The notes under the pieces were generated by a model. That model was given only the letters and a program-made list of their open reading frames with translations. It searched no databases and was not told the origin of the DNA. Below, piece by piece: positions 6,849 through 14,988 of a DNA stretch of 19,032 nt (position 1 is its first letter; each line of letters starts with the position of its first letter). A program made the position numbers and the translations under genes. The DNA comes from Syntrophaceae bacterium UBA2192. GTDB taxonomy: Bacteria; Desulfobacterota; Syntrophia; Syntrophales; UBA2192. The DNA is taken from assembly GCA_002327315.1 (NCBI GenBank), contig DCVI01000078.1, positions 23,484 to 42,515 on the forward strand, read 5' to 3'.

Positions 6849-8168
6849 ATGAGAAAAAAACACATCGTTCTTTTTTTTGTGTGCATCCTGTGGCTCGTTA
6901 CAGCGGCGCCCGTGGCGTACGGCAAGGTTTACATCAACATCGACTCCCCTTCGGCTCAGAAATTCCCCATCGCCATCACCCCGTTCAAGAACATGAACAA
7001 TGCGAGTGCCCAGGAGAGTCTCTCGCCCTGGTTTGCCGATACCCTCGGGAAGACGCTGGAGATCACGGGGTTCTTCAACATCCTCGACCGCAAGGCCTTT
7101 CTCGTCGACCAGACCAAGCTCGGAATCTCCACGGAGAACATTCAGTTTCCGGCCTGGACGGGCATTGGCGCCGAGTCGCTCGTGACGGGCGGGTTCACCG
7201 TGAGCGGCCGCGATCTCACCCTGGAGTGCCGCCTTTTCGACGTGGTGCAGGGCAAGCTCATCGTGGGCAAGCGCTACACGGGCAAGCTCGAGGAGCGCAA
7301 GGAGATGGTCGTGCGGTTTGCCCAGGAGATCCTCGTGGCGCTCACAGGCGAGAAAGGCCTTTTCGACACCAAGATCGCCTTTACCGGCAAGAAGAGCGGC
7401 TCCTCCGAGATCTACTACGTCAATTTCGACGGCACGGAGCCGGCAACGCTCACGAACTACCGCTCCATCACGCTCTCGCCGAAGTGGTCGCCCGACGGCA
7501 AGCAGATTTCGTTTCTTTCCTACAAGGACGGCGCCCCGGATCTGTTCGTCATGGATCTCAACCGCCGGACGACACGGAAGATCCTCTCGACGGGCCGTCT
7601 CAATCTTCCCGCCACCTGGTCGGCAGACTCGAGACGGATGCTCGTGACCTCGAGCAAGGACGGCAGCGAGGAGATCTACATCTTGAGCATCTCCGACGGC
7701 CGGATGACGCGGCTCACCAACGACCCGTCCATCGATGTCTCGCCCACCTGGTCGCCCGACGGCAAGCAGATAGCCTTCGTCTCCGACCGCGGCGGCACGC
7801 CCCAGATCTACCTCATGGACTCAAGCGGCGCAGGCGTCCGGAGGCTCACCTTCGAGGGGGGCTACAACACCTCGCCGGCCTGGCATCCCCGTGCAAACCG
7901 CATCGCTTATGAAGGGCGGGCCGGCGGAACCTTCCAGGTCATGGTCCTGGAAACCGAGGGGGGCACGCCCGTCCAGCTTACGACCAACGGCCGCAGCGAA
8001 AACCCCGCCTGGTCCCCCGACGGGCGCTACATTGCCTTCGTGTCGCGCCTGGGCGGCAAGTCCAGGGTCTGCGTCATGAACTCCAACGGCACCAATGTGC
8101 GTGTCATCCACGAGGGGCTCGATGCCTACGTGTCCCCCACGTGGTCGCCCCACTTAAATTTCTATTGA
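6849..8168 (+). CDS. tolB: TolB, periplasmic beta-propeller of Tol-Pal
   Basis: TolB is a soluble periplasmic protein that binds Pal and TolA and regulates how Pal is released from and bound to peptidoglycan. The 439-residue protein begins with a signal peptide (about 1-25, cleavage near AYG-K), then the N-terminal D2 domain (SAQKFPIAITPFKN and following), then a six-bladed propeller with repeated motifs such as SPKWSPDGKQISF, SPTWSPDGKQIAFVSDRGG and NPAWSPDGRYIAF. The start at 6849 is preferred over an upstream in-frame GTG at 6810 because it gives a proper signal peptide and the GTG lies in a repeat. GGGAGGG lies about 12 nt upstream. No terminator separates it from pal. Confidence 0.96.
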   Translation: MRKKHIVLFFVCILWLVTAAPVAYGKVYINIDSPSAQKFPIAITPFKNMNNASAQESLSPWFADTLGKTLEITGFFNILDRKAFLVDQTKLGISTENIQFPAWTGIGAESLVTGGFTVSGRDLTLECRLFDVVQGKLIVGKRYTGKLEERKEMVVRFAQEILVALTGEKGLFDTKIAFTGKKSGSSEIYYVNFDGTEPATLTNYRSITLSPKWSPDGKQISFLSYKDGAPDLFVMDLNRRTTRKILSTGRLNLPATWSADSRRMLVTSSKDGSEEIYILSISDGRMTRLTNDPSIDVSPTWSPDGKQIAFVSDRGGTPQIYLMDSSGAGVRRLTFEGGYNTSPAWHPRANRIAYEGRAGGTFQVMVLETEGGTPVQLTTNGRSENPAWSPDGRYIAFVSRLGGKSRVCVMNSNGTNVRVIHEGLDAYVSPTWSPHLNFY

Positions 8169-8250
8169 CGGCATCGGAGGTATGGTTTAAGACAATGTCG
8201 TCAAAAGCAAACTCCTTCCGGGCACTTGCCTTATTCTGCCCGCAGGGTTC

Positions 8251-8258
8251 AAAGGAGG
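8251..8258 (+). promoter_or_regulatory. Shine-Dalgarno that fixes the pal start
   Basis: AAAGGAGG is a near-perfect ribosome binding site. Its spacing (7 nt) suits ATG 8266 and is far too short (1 nt) for ATG 8260, so the pal start is placed at 8266. Confidence 0.85.
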
Positions 8259-8265
8259 AATGTCA

Positions 8266-8850
8266 ATGAAACGATACGGAATCCTTCTGACTGTATTCAT
8301 GGCGTTCGTGCTCGCCATCACGTTGACAAGCGGGTGCAGCACCCCAAAGAAGGCCACGAAGGAGGACGTGACGAAATCCGGGACGAAACCGGGGCCTTCG
8401 GATGAGGAACTGGCCAAGCAGCGGGCCGAACAGGAAGCCCGTGAACGGGCATTGCGCGAGCAGGCCATTCGGGACCAGGAGGCCCGCGACAGGGCGGCGG
8501 CAGCCGAGGCGGCGAGCCTGAAGGACCTCTCGCGGATCTATTTCGATTTCGACCGTGCGGAGCTCAGCAACGAAGCCCGTGAGATCCTGGGCAAGGTGGC
8601 CGCTCAGCTCAAGGCAAGCCCGAAGAAGACCCTCACGATCGAAGGCAACTGTGACGACCGAGGCACCAACGAGTACAACCTCGCCCTCGGCCAGCAAAGG
8701 GCGGATGCGGCGGCCCGCTACCTGCAGACCCTCGGGATTGACCGCAAGCGGATCAAGACCATCAGCTACGGCGAGGAGCGCCCGGTCTGCTCGGAGGCGA
8801 CGGAGGCCTGCCGGCACAAGAACCGCAACGCGACCTTCGTGTACCGATAG
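8266..8850 (+). CDS. pal: Pal, peptidoglycan-associated lipoprotein
   Basis: Pal anchors the outer membrane to peptidoglycan. The 194-residue precursor has a lipoprotein signal ending SGC (Cys24), a highly charged helical linker (about 47-84, rich in E, R, A), and an OmpA-like domain (about 85-194) with YFDFDRAELSNEAR and the peptidoglycan-binding NCDDRGTNEYNLALGQQRA segment holding the conserved D and R. The start is the second of two in-frame ATGs (8260 and 8266): AAAGGAGG ends 7 nt before 8266 but only 1 nt before 8260. It lies 97 nt after tolB and 27 nt before cpoB. Confidence 0.96.
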   Translation: MKRYGILLTVFMAFVLAITLTSGCSTPKKATKEDVTKSGTKPGPSDEELAKQRAEQEARERALREQAIRDQEARDRAAAAEAASLKDLSRIYFDFDRAELSNEAREILGKVAAQLKASPKKTLTIEGNCDDRGTNEYNLALGQQRADAAARYLQTLGIDRKRIKTISYGEERPVCSEATEACRHKNRNATFVYR

Positions 8851-8877
8851 AAAGTAGCTCCCATGGGAGGTCTCACC

Positions 8878-9711
8878 GTGAAAAAAACGATCATCCTTCT
8901 GGTTCCGTTTTTCCTTCTCTGGATCGGCGGTTGCGCCACGACCGACGATTTGAAGAAGACGCAGCGGGACTACGAGAGCAAGATGTCGTCCCAGCGGACG
9001 GACGTGGAAAAGCTCCAGGCCCGGCTCGACGCGCTCGAGAAGAACTATGGCGACACGACGAAGGATCTGCGGAAGAACCAGGCCGATCTGGGCGCCGACT
9101 TAGGCAATGTCCGCGACAGCGTCCAGACCATGCGGGGCCAGGTCGAGGAGATGAACAAGGAGTTAGGCCTGTCCAAGGGACAGAACATCAAGAGCCGCCT
9201 GGACGACATGGCATTCCGGATCGGTTACATCGAGAACTTCCTCGGCATCGCGAAGAAGGAAACCCCCAACGGCGCGAAGGTGGAGGGGCAGGGTGTTGTC
9301 GGTGCGGCCGAGGCGACGGCGGAGCCGAAGAGCGATGCGGAGGCGACCTACAATGCCTGCTACAAGCTTTTCAAGGAAGGCCAGTACGTCAAGGCCCGGG
9401 AGGAGTTCGTAAAATTCCTGAAGCAGTATCCCAAGACGGCCTATTCGGACAACGCCCAGTTCTGGGTCGGCGAGACCTGGTACGTGGAGGAGAAGTACGA
9501 AAGGGCCATCGTGGAGTACGAGAAGGTCGTGAAGGATTACCCGTCGGGCGATAAGGTCCCGTACGCACTCCTGAAGCAGGGGATGGCCTTCCAGAAACTC
9601 GGCGACAAGGCGAGTGCCGGCATCGTCTACCAGCAGATCGTCAAGAAATACCCGCAGACCAACCAGGCGCGGGTGGCCAAGGCCAAACTCTCGGAGTTAA
9701 AAAAGAAGTAG
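8878..9711 (+). CDS. cpoB: CpoB (YbgF) Tol-Pal coordinator, lipoprotein form
   Basis: CpoB links peptidoglycan synthesis with Tol-Pal outer-membrane constriction. The 277-residue protein has an N-terminal hydrophobic signal ending IGGC (Cys19), a coiled-coil segment (about 25-120, heptads such as VEKLQARLDALEKNYGD), a low-complexity linker, and C-terminal TPR-like repeats (about 153-277: YNACYKLFKEGQYVKAREEFVKF and following). The start GTG at 8878 is preferred because GGGAGG ends 7 nt before it; the in-frame ATG at 8863 overlaps that same Shine-Dalgarno. The lipobox is notable because E. coli CpoB is a soluble periplasmic protein. It is last in the tol operon and is followed by a terminator. 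Confidence 0.93.
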   Translation: MKKTIILLVPFFLLWIGGCATTDDLKKTQRDYESKMSSQRTDVEKLQARLDALEKNYGDTTKDLRKNQADLGADLGNVRDSVQTMRGQVEEMNKELGLSKGQNIKSRLDDMAFRIGYIENFLGIAKKETPNGAKVEGQGVVGAAEATAEPKSDAEATYNACYKLFKEGQYVKAREEFVKFLKQYPKTAYSDNAQFWVGETWYVEEKYERAIVEYEKVVKDYPSGDKVPYALLKQGMAFQKLGDKASAGIVYQQIVKKYPQTNQARVAKAKLSELKKK

Positions 9712-9713
9712 CG

Positions 9714-9782
9714 GCGGCCGAAGGCCGCAGGGTATAGGGAAGAGTCCCTTATCAGCTTATCAACTGAATCAACTTATCAACA
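9714..9782. repeat. Hairpin plus short tandem tract 3' of cpoB
   Basis: A hairpin GCGGCC-GAA-GGCCGC (9714-9728) begins 2 nt after the cpoB stop. It is followed by GGGTATAGGG and by CTTATCA-type units (CTTATCA, GCTTATCA, ACTGAATCA, ACTTATCA) with a 7-9-bp step. It resembles the other stop-proximal modules but is the least regular. Confidence 0.55.
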
Positions 9783-9783
9783 C

Positions 9784-9817
9784 AAAAGCGCCGTGCTGAA
9801 GGGCACGGCGCTTTTTT
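9784..9817. terminator. Bidirectional intrinsic terminator between convergent genes
   Basis: A 9-bp perfect stem GCGCCGTGC/GCACGGCGC (9788-9796, 9803-9811) is followed by TTTTTT on the plus strand and preceded by AAAA, which supplies a T run on the minus strand. It ends the tol operon and also the convergent lipoprotein gene, whose stop codon overlaps it. Confidence 0.92.
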
Positions 9818-10628
9818 ATTTGGAGAGCCGGGGGGTGATTCCTTCGGGGGGCTTGAGGAGGAAGAAATCCGGGTCGTCGTCCCGCGAGACGATCTCCATG
9901 TCCGTGTTGCGGATGGAGAGGCGGACCGTCGCCATTCCTTCCGTTTCGATCTCGATTCTTGCGGGCACGGTTAGCGTACCCATCTCCACGAAGTCGTGAA
10001 GCAGGGCCCTGTATGCCGTTTTCCCGTGACCGTCGGCGATTTCTACCTTTGCCAGGCGGCCCGTGGCCGGATCGACCCACAGCGACTGTGCCCACGCGCC
10101 CCGCGCATACACGTCCAGGCGGAATCGATTTTGGTCTATGGACCCTTTCAGGCTCTTCGCGCCGAAGATACCCGGGGGTTGCCCGTAAAGGAGCGCCACG
10201 AGGTCCAGGGGCCTCACCGCGGGGGGGAATACGCGCCGGACGTGCTCCGAGGATTCCGTCCCGACTAGAAATTCCCCCGAGCGGGGCAGGAACATCCGGA
10301 TTTCGTCCCCCTTCACCGTGAGCATGAAGTCCGGAAGCCCGATAACCGACAGGTCTTCCATGCGCAGGCAATCGGGACGTTTTGCCGCCGCGGCGATCTT
10401 GAAGGTGTAGCGCTCGCCGGGCAGGCTTGCCACGACATGAAGGATCCCGATGAGCGACTTTCCCGGGGCGGCATCGGTGGTGAGTCTTTCGTAGAGTGCT
10501 TCCGGGGGCGGCATGTCGGCTTCGGAGACGACGAGGCCCTCCTCGTGGGCACAGCCGGCCAGCGACCCGATGAGGCAGCATGCGGCGAGCGTGATGACGG
10601 ATTTTCGTTTGATCATGGATTTCAGCAT
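9816..10628 (-). CDS. Outer-membrane lipoprotein, LolB/DUF4292-like
   Basis: The 270-residue product has a lipoprotein signal peptide (MIKRKSVITLAACCLIGSL then AGC, Cys26). The mature part (about 60-260) resembles the single-domain, beta-rich, ligand-cradle fold of LolB and DUF4292 proteins: short repeated strand motifs such as FKIAAAAKRPDCLRME, PDFMLTVKGDEIRMFLPRSGEFLVG, and a late TVRLSIRNTDMEIV. LolB inserts lipoproteins into the outer membrane, but that job is not proved here and the similarity is by pattern only. Starts at 10628 or 10616 are both possible (no clear Shine-Dalgarno). It follows the TPR gene in the same direction after about 200 bp containing a repeat module. Confidence 0.75.
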   Translation of the reverse strand: MLKSMIKRKSVITLAACCLIGSLAGCAHEEGLVVSEADMPPPEALYERLTTDAAPGKSLIGILHVVASLPGERYTFKIAAAAKRPDCLRMEDLSVIGLPDFMLTVKGDEIRMFLPRSGEFLVGTESSEHVRRVFPPAVRPLDLVALLYGQPPGIFGAKSLKGSIDQNRFRLDVYARGAWAQSLWVDPATGRLAKVEIADGHGKTAYRALLHDFVEMGTLTVPARIEIETEGMATVRLSIRNTDMEIVSRDDDPDFFLLKPPEGITPRLSK

Positions 10629-10656
10629 CAAGTGAATCTTCGATTGCAGCGTTTAC

Positions 10657-10765
10657 GAAGATCGGAAGATCGGAAGCGAGGAAGAGCGGACGAGAAAAGA
10701 AACATGAAACGACGGGGATGTTTCTTTCTTATCCGCTCTTCCGCTCTTCTTCACTTCCTAACTTC
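10657..10765. repeat. Octad-repeat inverted pair (copy 1)
   Basis: The left arm (10657-10690) steps in 8-bp units GAAGATCG, GAAGATCG, GAAGCGAG, GAAGAGCG. The right arm (10732-10765) is its inverted partner, matching at 26 of 34 positions, with a 41-bp spacer. The 34-bp right arm is identical, base for base, to that of the module at 15934-16034. It fills the gap between the TPR gene and the lipoprotein gene; 10766-10826 shows nothing else clear. Confidence 0.85.
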
Positions 10766-10826
10766 ACGATCATGAATCGGAACGTTGCATCCGCATGTCC
10801 GCAAACGTTTCGCGCCGGCATATTCG

Positions 10827-12530
10827 CTACTTTTTAGTGCCCGTACGGGCCGTCAGCTCGTCGATCTTTTCTTTCAGGCCCTTCATGTCGGGCTTGAGCT
10901 TCAGGGCCTTCCGATACTGTTCCAGGGCATCCTTGGGCTTTCCGGCATTTGCGTAGGCGTCGCCCAGGTGATCGGCGATGGCCGCGTCTTCCGGCAGGAT
11001 GGCGGCCGCTTCCTTCAGGTACTTGATGGCTTCGTCGATCCGGTTCTTCCGGTAGTAGACCCAGCCGAGGCTGTCGGTGATGAAGCCGTCGCCCGGTTTC
11101 AACGAGAGGGCCTTCTTGATCATGGCCTCGGCCTCGTCGAGCTTGATCCCGCGGTCGGCCCAACTGTAACCGATGAAGTTGAGGGCCTCGGGGCTGTCGG
11201 GGTCATCCTTCAGGATTTCCTCCATCTCCCGGATGCCGTCGTCGGAGCGCCCCATCCTGTCGTAGAGCATCCCGAGCCGGTATCGCAGGTCGGCATTCTT
11301 CGGCGCCGCCGCGAGCCCCTCCTTGAGGATGGTCTCGGCCTCGGCGAGCTTGCCGTCGGCCTCGTAGAGAGAAGCCAGCAGGCCGTAGAGGGCCGCGTCG
11401 CCCTTCTTTTCGCCCAGGGCCTTTTTCGCCTTCTCGGTGGCCTCGCCCGTTTTCCCCTGGCTCTTCAGGATGTACCCTGCGCGGACCTGGGCGCTTCCGT
11501 AGAGCGGCGAGGTGACCGGGATCCGCTCATACTCCCGCAGGGCCTCGGCCATCATTTTCTTTTCCTCGTAGGCTCCCCCGAGGAAATAGCGCGCCTCCGG
11601 GTCGTTGGGGGCGATCGCCAGCAGGGCGTTCAGTTCCTCGATGGCACGCTCGGGATTCTTGGTTTCCATGAGGGCCAGGGCCAGCGTGAGGCGCGCCTCC
11701 CGGTTGCGGCCGTCCAGTTTCAGGACGTCCTCGAGAATCCCGATGGCCTCGCTGTACTTCTTTTCCCGGATGTCCAGTTTTGCCAGGCGCAGCCGGTACC
11801 CCCTGCGCTGGGGATGCTCCTCGATCAGCTGCCTGTAGATCTCCCGCGCCTTGCCGCTTTCGTTTTGAATCTCGCAGAGCAGCGCGAGATCGGAGAGGGC
11901 CGACTCGAATCCCGGCTTGAGGGCGATGGCCTTCTCCATCCAGGCCGAGGCCTCCTTGTAGAGCTTCATCTCCCCGTAGATCTTGCCGAGATAGTAGTGC
12001 GCCATGACGCTTTTGGGGTCCTGCGCGAGGAGGGTTTTCAAGATTGCTACGGCTTCCTCGTAGCGCTTGGTCTCGGCGTAGATCACGCTGAGGTAGAGAT
12101 AGGTGTCGTAGCTCTTCGGGTCCAGGGCGATCACGCGCTTGTAGGCCCCGATGGCCTGTTCGTAGTCCTTCTTGAAGAGGTAGATGCTCCCCATGAGGCC
12201 GTAGGTTTCCACCTGGTCGGGGTTGTGAACGAGGGACTGCTCACAGACGGAGAGTGCCCGGTCGAGCTTCCCCATCTTCACGTAGAGAGTGGCCAGCTCC
12301 GAGGCGAGGAAGGCCGACTTCGGGTCCAGGGAGAGGGCCTTCTCGTACTCCCTGGCGGCCTCGGCGTATTTGCCGTCCAGCATGAGACTCGTGCCGAGCG
12401 AATAGTGATAGGAGGAATTGCCCGAGGAATCCCCGGTCCCGATGTCCTGCGCCGTTGCCGGGGCGACAGGCACGGTCAGGGCGACGAGCACGACAGCCAG
12501 CACGACGGCGTTACAAATCTTTTCTTTCAT
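10827..12530 (-). CDS. Secreted tetratricopeptide-repeat protein
   Basis: The 567-residue protein has an N-terminal signal peptide (about 1-28, cleavage after ATAQ) and then roughly 15 consecutive TPR units from residue 41 to about 550, for example YHYSLGTSLMLDGKYAEAAREYEKAL and ADHLGDAYANAGKPKDALEQYRKALKL. TPR superhelices bind other proteins, so it is most likely a periplasmic or outer-membrane scaffold; no enzyme domain is visible. Its start overlaps the stop of the deacetylase gene by ATGA, so the two are translationally coupled. Company with ctpA, the deacetylase and a lipoprotein suggests an envelope role, but the exact partner is unknown. Confidence 0.88.
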   Translation of the reverse strand: MKEKICNAVVLAVVLVALTVPVAPATAQDIGTGDSSGNSSYHYSLGTSLMLDGKYAEAAREYEKALSLDPKSAFLASELATLYVKMGKLDRALSVCEQSLVHNPDQVETYGLMGSIYLFKKDYEQAIGAYKRVIALDPKSYDTYLYLSVIYAETKRYEEAVAILKTLLAQDPKSVMAHYYLGKIYGEMKLYKEASAWMEKAIALKPGFESALSDLALLCEIQNESGKAREIYRQLIEEHPQRRGYRLRLAKLDIREKKYSEAIGILEDVLKLDGRNREARLTLALALMETKNPERAIEELNALLAIAPNDPEARYFLGGAYEEKKMMAEALREYERIPVTSPLYGSAQVRAGYILKSQGKTGEATEKAKKALGEKKGDAALYGLLASLYEADGKLAEAETILKEGLAAAPKNADLRYRLGMLYDRMGRSDDGIREMEEILKDDPDSPEALNFIGYSWADRGIKLDEAEAMIKKALSLKPGDGFITDSLGWVYYRKNRIDEAIKYLKEAAAILPEDAAIADHLGDAYANAGKPKDALEQYRKALKLKPDMKGLKEKIDELTARTGTKK

Positions 12531-13477
12531 GGTGTCCTGTTCCTGTTTTTATTCCCGTCCGCCCCGTTGCTCCGGCGGCCTTGCCTGCTCTCGACAAGGG
12601 CGGAGAGGGGCACAAGCTCGATACCCCGGGACTTGAACTGGGGGATCAGTTCCTCCAGGGCGGCGATCGTTTCCGGGTAAGGATGCCCGATCAGGAGAAG
12701 CTCGTTCCACTCGCCGCGGGTTTCGAAGAGCTTCTCCAGGTGGACCCTGGCCCATCCCCGGTCTTCGGCATCGTCGATGAAAAGATCCCGCGGGGCAAAC
12801 CGGAGATTCTTCTCAGCGGCCAGCTCCCGGGCCACCGAGGCGTCCGTCGTCACGCTGTCCACGAAATAGAGGCCCCGCCCGCCAAGCACGTCAAAAACGA
12901 CCCGGAGCGGCTCACGCTCCTCCATGAACTTCGAGCCCATATGGTTGTTGACCCCTTCGGCATGAGGCACCGACTTCATGTCCTCTTCCAGGGTCTTTCG
13001 GATCTCGCGGGCTGTCATGGAGGCGAAGAGGGCGCCCCGCCCGGGATTGCGGTCCGGGTAGCCGTAAGGTTCCATGGGGAGGTGGAGCAGGACCTCTTTT
13101 CCCGCCCGGTGTACCGCCTCGGCGGAAGACCGGGAGTGGGGAATGTGTGGCAGGACGGAGAAGGCCAGGGGAGCCTCAATGGCCAGGAGCCTTCTCAGGG
13201 CTCCCGGATCGTAACCGATGTCATCGATGAGGATGGCGATCTTCTTCCGTTCTACCTTCCGCACGACGGCAGGGGGGCTGCCGACCCGTTCCGGGCCGGT
13301 GGCGTTTTCGGTTTTCTCCTCCGTCGACGAGGTCTGTGGCGGCGGGGGAGCGCTCCTGCGATCGCTGTCGGGTATCAGCCAGACGGCGACGATCCCCGCT
13401 ATGCAGGCGATCAGGAGAGCGAGGGCCGTCCTCACGCCCCGCTTGCCGGAGGATCGCCTTTTTTTCCTTCGCTTCAA
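12527..13477 (-). CDS. Divergent polysaccharide deacetylase, YibQ family
   Basis: The 316-residue protein has a basic N-terminus, one transmembrane segment (about 17-36), a proline-rich linker and a divergent polysaccharide deacetylase domain (about 78-298). Catalytic-type motifs are IDDIGYD (D85, D86), HLPMEP (H132), NNHMGS (H179), VDS (about 207) and GHPYPET (H265), typical of the YibQ family (PF04748), which is often next to C-terminal processing peptidases and EnvC/NlpD-type factors. The substrate is not established; a cell-wall glycan is likely. The start is TTG at 13477, 17 nt after ctpA, with no good Shine-Dalgarno; a GTG at 13435 is an alternative. It is coupled to the downstream TPR gene. 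Confidence 0.88.
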   Translation of the reverse strand: MKRRKKRRSSGKRGVRTALALLIACIAGIVAVWLIPDSDRRSAPPPPQTSSTEEKTENATGPERVGSPPAVVRKVERKKIAILIDDIGYDPGALRRLLAIEAPLAFSVLPHIPHSRSSAEAVHRAGKEVLLHLPMEPYGYPDRNPGRGALFASMTAREIRKTLEEDMKSVPHAEGVNNHMGSKFMEEREPLRVVFDVLGGRGLYFVDSVTTDASVARELAAEKNLRFAPRDLFIDDAEDRGWARVHLEKLFETRGEWNELLLIGHPYPETIAALEELIPQFKSRGIELVPLSALVESRQGRRSNGADGNKNRNRTP

Positions 13478-13494
13478 GGGACGTACCGGGCTTC

Positions 13495-14850
13495 TCAGTT
13501 CTTACCGATGCGCTTGAATACCTCCCAACTCCTGAGGATGTCGACGGCGCTCTTCAACTGGTTGTCACGCTGAAGGTCGGTTTTCTCCTTGTCCTTGTCC
13601 TTGTCTTTGTCCTTGCTCTTATCCTTGCTCTTGTCCTTGTCCTTGTCCTGGGCGGGCGTTTGCTCGACTTCGCGCTCCCCTTTGATATGGCCCTTGAGAT
13701 CCTTCTCCCGCAGCATCTGGGCTTCGGCCGTTTCGGGGCCCTCGGCCTGGCGGACGGGCTCGATGAGGATATCGGGCTTGATGCCCTCGGCCTGAATGGA
13801 GCGGCCCTTGGGGGTGTAGTACTTGGCCGTCGTCAGCTTCAGGGCCGAGCCGTCCTCGAGGGGGATCACGGTCTGCACCGAGCCTTTCCCGAAGGTCGGC
13901 ATCCCCAGGACGATAGCCCTGCCGTTGTCCTGCAGGGCGCCCGCGAGAATCTCCGAGGCGCTCGCCGTTCCCTCGTTCACGAGGACCACCATGGGGACCG
14001 TGGGCTCGGTGCCGTCGTCCTTTGCGACGAACTTGTTCTCGATGGCCTTCACGCGGCCCTTCGTCGAGACGATGGTCCCCGATTTGAGAAACGCGTCGGA
14101 GGTCTTCACGGCCTGGTCGAGGAGCCCTCCCGGGTTGTTCCGGACGTCGATGACGATTCCCTTGAGGTCGCTGGACTTGCCGTTGATCTGCTGGAGGGCC
14201 TTCCGGAGCTCATCCACCGTCGATTCCTGGAAGGCGGAGATGCGGACATAACCGATATTGCCCTCGTACATGTTGTATTTCACGCTCTTGATCTTGATCA
14301 CGGCCCGGGTGATGACGAAATCCTTGGGCTCTTTCATGTCCTTGCGGAAGATCGTCAGGGTCACCTTGCTGTTCTCGGGGCCCCGCATCTTCTTCACGGC
14401 GTCCTGGATGGTCATCCCCTTCGTGATCTGGCCGTCGATCTTCAAGATCCGGTCGCCGGCTTTGATCCCGGCCTTGAATGCGGGGGTGTCCTCGATGGGG
14501 GAAACGACCGTGAGCTGGTCGTTTTGCATGGCAATCACGATTCCCAGCCCCCCGAAGGTCCCGCTCGTGTCCACCTGGAGCTCCTTGTACTGCTCCGGCG
14601 TCAGGTAGGCGCTGTGGGGGTCCAGGGACTTGATCATCCCCGAGACGGCCTCGTCGATCAGCTTTTTCTGCTTCACCTCTTCGACGTAGTTCTTCTCGAC
14701 CATGTCGAGTACTTCGTTGAAGAGCTTGAGGCTCTTGTACGTGGATGAGTCGACAGCCGACACCCGGCTGTCGCCATAGGGGCCGAAGACGATGAACAGC
14801 ATGAGAAGAAGGCAGAGGGTTGCTAAAAGTTTACCCTTGGCATTTTTCAT
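13495..14850 (-). CDS. ctpA: C-terminal processing peptidase, S41 family
   Basis: CtpA-type serine proteases trim proteins and degrade murein hydrolases in the envelope. The 451-residue protein has a signal or anchor helix (about 7-25), a helical N-domain (about 38-95), a PDZ domain (about 97-185) with FGGLGIVI, and the S41 protease core (about 197-365). The catalytic dyad is S297 in VNEGTASASE and K322 in FGKGS, 25 residues apart as in known S41 enzymes. The tail (about 400-424) is an almost pure Asp/Lys tract encoded by a GTCCTT-type hexanucleotide repeat. The start at 14850 has GGAGG 9 nt upstream. The YibQ-type deacetylase follows at once, a pairing seen in other Proteobacteria. Confidence 0.95.
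   Translation of the reverse strand: MKNAKGKLLATLCLLLMLFIVFGPYGDSRVSAVDSSTYKSLKLFNEVLDMVEKNYVEEVKQKKLIDEAVSGMIKSLDPHSAYLTPEQYKELQVDTSGTFGGLGIVIAMQNDQLTVVSPIEDTPAFKAGIKAGDRILKIDGQITKGMTIQDAVKKMRGPENSKVTLTIFRKDMKEPKDFVITRAVIKIKSVKYNMYEGNIGYVRISAFQESTVDELRKALQQINGKSSDLKGIVIDVRNNPGGLLDQAVKTSDAFLKSGTIVSTKGRVKAIENKFVAKDDGTEPTVPMVVLVNEGTASASEILAGALQDNGRAIVLGMPTFGKGSVQTVIPLEDGSALKLTTAKYYTPKGRSIQAEGIKPDILIEPVRQAEGPETAEAQMLREKDLKGHIKGEREVEQTPAQDKDKDKSKDKSKDKDKDKDKEKTDLQRDNQLKSAVDILRSWEVFKRIGKN
13582..13647 (-). repeat. In-frame hexanucleotide repeat in ctpA (DK/SK tract)
   Basis: About eleven degenerate 6-bp units (plus strand GTCCTT, with TTATCC and GCTCTT variants) encode alternating Asp-Lys and Ser-Lys at residues about 402-423. 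A change by whole units keeps the frame, so the tract may vary in length between strains without switching the gene off. Confidence 0.9.
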
Positions 14851-14946
14851 CGATGAAAACCTCCATAAAACCGCGAACATAATGCTTAATGATTAAAACT
14901 AGCACGTTTTCATGAAATGTCCACGAATATTTTAGGAGCAAAAAAG

Positions 14947-14975
14947 GTGTCCGAGTGAAAAAAAGTGTCTGAGTG
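14947..14975. repeat. Two 11-bp near-direct repeats upstream of ctpA
   Basis: GTGTCCGAGTG (14947-14957) and GTGTCTGAGTG (14965-14975) are 18 bp apart and differ at one base. They are about 100 bp upstream of ctpA. They may be an operator pair or just debris of the adjacent repeat module. Nothing else is clear in 14851-14988. Confidence 0.4.
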
Positions 14976-14988
14976 TAGAGGGGCTTCG

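Noticed and set aside
10629..10826. Intrinsic terminator between the TPR and lipoprotein genes.
   Set aside because: The inverted arms could fold, but the stem is imperfect, the loop is 41 nt and no T run follows directly, so it is listed as a repeat.
10785..12680. A 631-codon open frame on the plus strand.
   Set aside because: It is the antisense of the TPR gene, with composition driven by high GC codon bias and no recognisable domain; the minus-strand gene has a signal peptide and clear TPRs.
13336..14748. A 470-codon open frame on the plus strand over ctpA.
   Set aside because: Antisense of ctpA; its long Leu/Val runs come from the Asp-Lys repeat read backwards.
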